Shown here: one piece after another, positions 5,655 through 6,399 of the stretch
Layout: each line of letters starts with the position of its first letter
How positions within the stretch are numbered: the first letter of the stretch is position 1
Program-made: the position numbers and the translations under genes
Source of the DNA: Oscillibacter sp.
Lineage (GTDB): Bacteria; Bacillota; Clostridia; Oscillospirales; Oscillospiraceae
NCBI GenBank assembly: GCA_017380995.1
Contig: JAFOCY010000226.1
Coordinates: forward strand, 1 to 6,399
Reading direction: 5' to 3'
Length of the DNA: 6,399 nt
Notes under the pieces: generated by a model
Told to the model about the DNA's origin: nothing
Databases searched by the model: none
The model's input: only the letters and a program-made list of their open reading frames with translations

Positions 5655-5690
5655 AAAAAGGACGACCCGTTGGGTCGTCCTTTCATCTTT
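5655..5690. terminator. Bidirectional terminator between the repressor and the sodium symporter
   Basis: A perfect 12-bp stem (AAAGGACGACCC at 5657-5668, complement at 5672-5683) closes on a GTT loop. On the plus strand the T-tail is short and broken (TTTCATCTTT). On the minus strand it is a clean five-T run (complement of 5655-5659), so it may be the better terminator for the gene at 5702. The two genes converge on it. Confidence 0.85.
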
Positions 5691-5701
5691 CATATAGGAG
5701 C

Positions 5702-6399
5702 TTACACCAGGCCCTGCACAATGATCACAAAGATCAAAACAGGCAGCACAAACTGGAAGTAAGGCTTGAGCCAGCGGGGCATCTTCATGCCGTCACCGGT
5801 GTTGGTCTCAGCCAGATACTTGTCAAAGCCCCAGCCAAACTTGGTGGAGCAGAACAGCACGAAGATCAGCGCGCCGCCGGGGAGGAGGAGGTTGCTGACA
5901 ATGAAGTCCTCGCTGTCCAGCACATTCCGTCCGCCGATGAGGGTGACGCCCTTGAGGACGCTGTCGCCCAGGGCGCAGGGAATGGAACCGATCAGCACGA
6001 CGAAAAAGTTGATCAAAGTGGCCTTCTTACGGCTCCAACCGAAGTTATCCATGCAGTTGGCCAGCAAATTCTCCACAACGCCAATGATGGTGGAGAAGCA
6101 GGCAAAGGCCATAAACAGGAAGAACAGCATACCCCAGATACTTCCGCCGGCCATGTTCATAAAGACCTTGGGCAGGGTCATAAACACCAGGGGAGGACCT
6201 GCACCGGGCTCCACGCCGAAGCTGAAGCAAGCAGGGAAGATGATCAGGCCGGATGCAACCGCCACAAAGGTATCCAGCAGGCAGATACGTACCGCCTCGC
6301 CGGTCAGGCCATGGTCGCGGGACATATAGCTGCCGAAAATCTGCATACCGGCCATACCGATGGAAAGGGTAAAGAAGGCCTGGTTCATGGCAGCAGTGA
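5702..6399 (-). CDS. Sodium-dependent symporter, SNF/NSS family (C-terminal part, 5' end outside window)
   Basis: The last 231 residues of a neurotransmitter:sodium symporter family carrier, which uses the Na+ gradient to import amino acids. The visible part begins in TM6: NQAFFTLSIGMAGM aligns with QIFFTLSLGFGAII of LeuT, including the unwound substrate-binding stretch. It continues through TM7 (LLDTFVAVASGLIIFPA), the EPGAGPPLVFMTLP loop typical of bacterial members, TM8 with Ser-Thr (FSTII) where LeuT has the Na2 ligands Thr354/Ser355, and the final helices ending VLIFVIIVQGLV. The residue matching LeuT Phe259 is Met, as in MhsT, which would allow a larger hydrophobic side chain; substrate remains unproven. 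The reading frame continues upstream of the first internal Met (6386-6388) as Thr-Ala-Ala to the window edge, so that Met is not the start. TM1-5 and the promoter are outside. The minus-strand T-run of the hairpin at 5655-5690 terminates it. Confidence 0.93.
   Translation of the reverse strand, partial: TAAMNQAFFTLSIGMAGMQIFGSYMSRDHGLTGEAVRICLLDTFVAVASGLIIFPACFSFGVEPGAGPPLVFMTLPKVFMNMAGGSIWGMLFFLFMAFACFSTIIGVVENLLANCMDNFGWSRKKATLINFFVVLIGSIPCALGDSVLKGVTLIGGRNVLDSEDFIVSNLLLPGGALIFVLFCSTKFGWGFDKYLAETNTGDGMKMPRWLKPYFQFVLPVLIFVIIVQGLV

Noticed and set aside
6386..6388. Met codon as the start of the sodium symporter
   Set aside because: It lies inside TM6 of the NSS fold, the frame is open to the window edge (Thr-Ala-Ala before it), and TM1-5 would be missing. 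It is an internal residue of a gene cut by the window.

Overview
The window looks like ordinary chromosome from a moderately GC-rich anaerobic Clostridia, most likely a gut Oscillospiraceae-type bacterium. This rests on strong AGGAGG-type ribosome binding sites, GC-rich third codon positions, tRNA genes with encoded CCA ends, a phosphotransbutyrylase-family gene, and sodium- or proton-coupled amino acid carriers of kinds common in peptide- and amino-acid-fermenting Clostridia. The organism assignment is inference; no marker gene fixes the genus. No integrase, phage structural gene, transposase or CRISPR array is visible.

Layout: 2-1225 (+) is a DAACS/glutamate-type symporter, closed by a hairpin terminator. 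1341-2249 (+) is a phosphate butyryl/acetyltransferase-family enzyme, ending at a hairpin shared with the convergent gene 2297-3016 (-), an uncharacterised Cys-rich membrane protein. Upstream of that gene on the minus strand lies a two-gene tRNA unit (Thr-UGU then Tyr-GUA), with a strong promoter at 3278-3306 and a 16-bp hairpin terminator. 3445-4767 (+) is a YuiF/NhaC-like carrier with a terminator. 4909-5652 (+) is an XRE-S24 (LexA/CI-like) self-cleaving repressor. A bidirectional terminator separates it from 5702-6399 (-), the C-terminal half of an SNF/NSS sodium symporter that runs off the right edge.

All protein genes appear to be single-gene transcription units. Three of the seven genes or gene fragments are amino acid or organic anion carriers, and the acyl-phosphate enzyme fits a life based on fermenting imported amino acids. 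No single pathway is encoded by the set. The most distinctive signals are non-coding: a TTGnnTTTCCCC element at the same place in the promoters of all three plus-strand genes whose upstream region is visible, a GATAGGAT -10 region shared by the carrier and the repressor, near-identical terminator stems, and a mismatch in the T-stem of the tRNA-Thr. I see no clear new multi-gene system. The least-explained protein is the Cys-rich membrane protein.
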